Shown one piece after another: positions 5,020-5,843 of a DNA stretch of 5,843 nucleotides; position 1 is the first letter of the stretch, and every line of letters starts with the position of its first letter. The DNA is from an uncultured Pseudomonadota bacterium (lineage in GTDB: Bacteria; Pseudomonadota; Gammaproteobacteria; Methylococcales; Methylomonadaceae). The notes beneath the pieces are model-generated. The model made no database searches, had not been told where the DNA came from, and was given only the letters and a program-made list of their open reading frames with translations. A program made the position numbers and the translations under genes. Location: NCBI GenBank assembly GCA_903953455.1, contig CAJBJW010000304.1, forward strand, positions 1 through 5,843. Direction: 5' to 3'.

Positions 5020-5843
5020 TTAATTGACGCTTACGCTAAAAGGCTGTGCTTTAGGTTGTAGCCAATTATTGACTTCTTCAATGTTTTGCTCAGTAATCAT
5101 TCCCACCGAGCGCATAAAGCGGGCGCGATGTTTAATATACGCATATTTAGCTTGCGATAGTTCGCGTTTGGCTTTGAATTGTTCTTGCTGTGCATTTAAT
5201 ACATCAGTGATTGTAATCACGCCTTTTTTAAAGCCCATGTCAGCGGCTTCACTGGATTTGACAGCTGACTTGAGTGCTTTTTGCGAAGCTTCAATGCGAC
5301 GCACACTCGCGTTAGAGCTTAAAAATGAATCGCTGGTTTCTTTGACTAACGCTCGAATTTTCGCTTCATTTTCGTTTTTAGCGAGTTCTAATTTATGTTC
5401 AGATTCAAACAAACGATGAATACTCACGCCACCATCAAATATGGGGACAGAAACGTTAAGTGCTCCCACTTGTGTTGAGTTTTGCGTACCCAGCTGTGAT
5501 TGTTGAAAGCCGGTATTCGTATCGTAGTAATACAATTGCAAATCGACAGTTGGCATAAATCTCGATTTTTGAACTGTAACGCTATCATGGGCTGCTTCAA
5601 TGGCTTTTATTTGGGCGGCTAAACTTGGATTTTCACTTTTAGCTACTTCAATCCATTGTTCTAATTGGCCTTCTAGTGGCATATATTGTACGTTATCTCT
5701 GAGTTGATATAATTCAGAAAAAGGCGTATTTGTGAGTTCTTTAAGTGCTTCTTTAGCGGTGACAACAACGGTTTCTGCTTCAATCTCATTGGCCTTCAAT
5801 AAATCAACACGTGATTCAACCAGATAAACATCCGTAATTTTTA
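5020..5843 (-). CDS. TolC-family outer-membrane channel, C-terminal part (5' end outside window)
   Basis: TolC-type trimers form an outer-membrane barrel plus a periplasmic alpha-tunnel that completes type I secretion systems and multidrug efflux pumps. About 273 residues are visible and the frame is open to the right edge, so the TTG at 5799 is not the start. The visible part begins with KITDVYLVESRVDLLKANEI, matching the end of the first TolC structural repeat (ITDV..A...YD...ANE). Then come the NP.L.A....EAA helix, a MPTVDLQLYYYD strand, VSVPIFDGG at the second barrel hairpin, and the second-repeat hallmark GVITITDVLNAQQE. It ends with a YAYIKHRARF...G.ITEQNIEEVNNWL helix that parallels E. 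coli TolC closely. The C-terminal tail after NNWL is short. Which transporter it serves cannot be told here: the next gene downstream is the HvfA-like protein, behind a terminator, and no ABC or adaptor gene is visible. It has no evident link to the flagellar genes. Confidence 0.95.
   Translation of the reverse strand, partial: KITDVYLVESRVDLLKANEIEAETVVVTAKEALKELTNTPFSELYQLRDNVQYMPLEGQLEQWIEVAKSENPSLAAQIKAIEAAHDSVTVQKSRFMPTVDLQLYYYDTNTGFQQSQLGTQNSTQVGALNVSVPIFDGGVSIHRLFESEHKLELAKNENEAKIRALVKETSDSFLSSNASVRRIEASQKALKSAVKSSEAADMGFKKGVITITDVLNAQQEQFKAKRELSQAKYAYIKHRARFMRSVGMITEQNIEEVNNWLQPKAQPFSVSVN

Noticed and set aside
5024..5419. Plus-strand open frame of 131 codons opposite the tolC-like gene
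   Set aside because: The minus-strand frame matches TolC along its length; the opposite frame shows no family features.
1..5843. CRISPR array, tRNA, rRNA, insertion sequence or phage attachment site
   Set aside because: I saw no short regularly spaced repeats, cloverleaf sequences, transposase frames or terminal inverted repeats; almost all of the window is occupied by ordinary genes.

Overview
The window is about 5.8 kb of moderately AT-rich DNA from a flagellated Gram-negative bacterium. A TolC-family outer-membrane channel shows the Gram-negative envelope. The order flagellin - flaG - fliD - fliS - fliT is typical of Proteobacteria, especially Gammaproteobacteria with polar flagella, and the HvfA-like secreted small protein also fits that group. 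The genus cannot be fixed from the sequence alone.

Positions 1-4311 (plus strand) hold the end of a flagellar filament cluster. First is the 3' part of a flagellin gene, whose start lies outside the window. A 119-nt gap with a long imperfect stem-loop follows, then flaG, fliD, fliS and fliT, closely spaced and all in the same direction. Flagellin builds the filament, FliD caps its growing tip, FliS and FliT are the cytoplasmic chaperones of flagellin and FliD, and FlaG influences filament length. FliD is the notable member: at 737 residues it is much longer than the roughly 470 of E. coli, Salmonella or Pseudomonas, and the extra length is explained by three tandem copies of a ~107-120-residue module.

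Positions 4329-4367 hold a near-symmetric hairpin with A7 on one side and T7 on the other. It closes the flagellar run and also ends the opposing minus-strand gene, so this is a convergent junction.

Positions 4379-5843 (minus strand) hold two genes. The upstream one is the C-terminal two-thirds of a TolC-family channel, cut by the window edge and followed by its own strong terminator (4967-4992). The other is a 145-residue exported protein rich in Cys and Met. It has a signal peptide, an NPFG...ELSSGYM segment and six Cys, mostly in EGxCG-type motifs. It resembles HvfA-type metal-binding RiPP precursors, which are modified by a DUF692 (MNIO) enzyme. No such enzyme or its partner lies next to it, so it appears to be an orphan precursor or an unmodified relative. 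This and the triplicated FliD module are the two observations most worth following.
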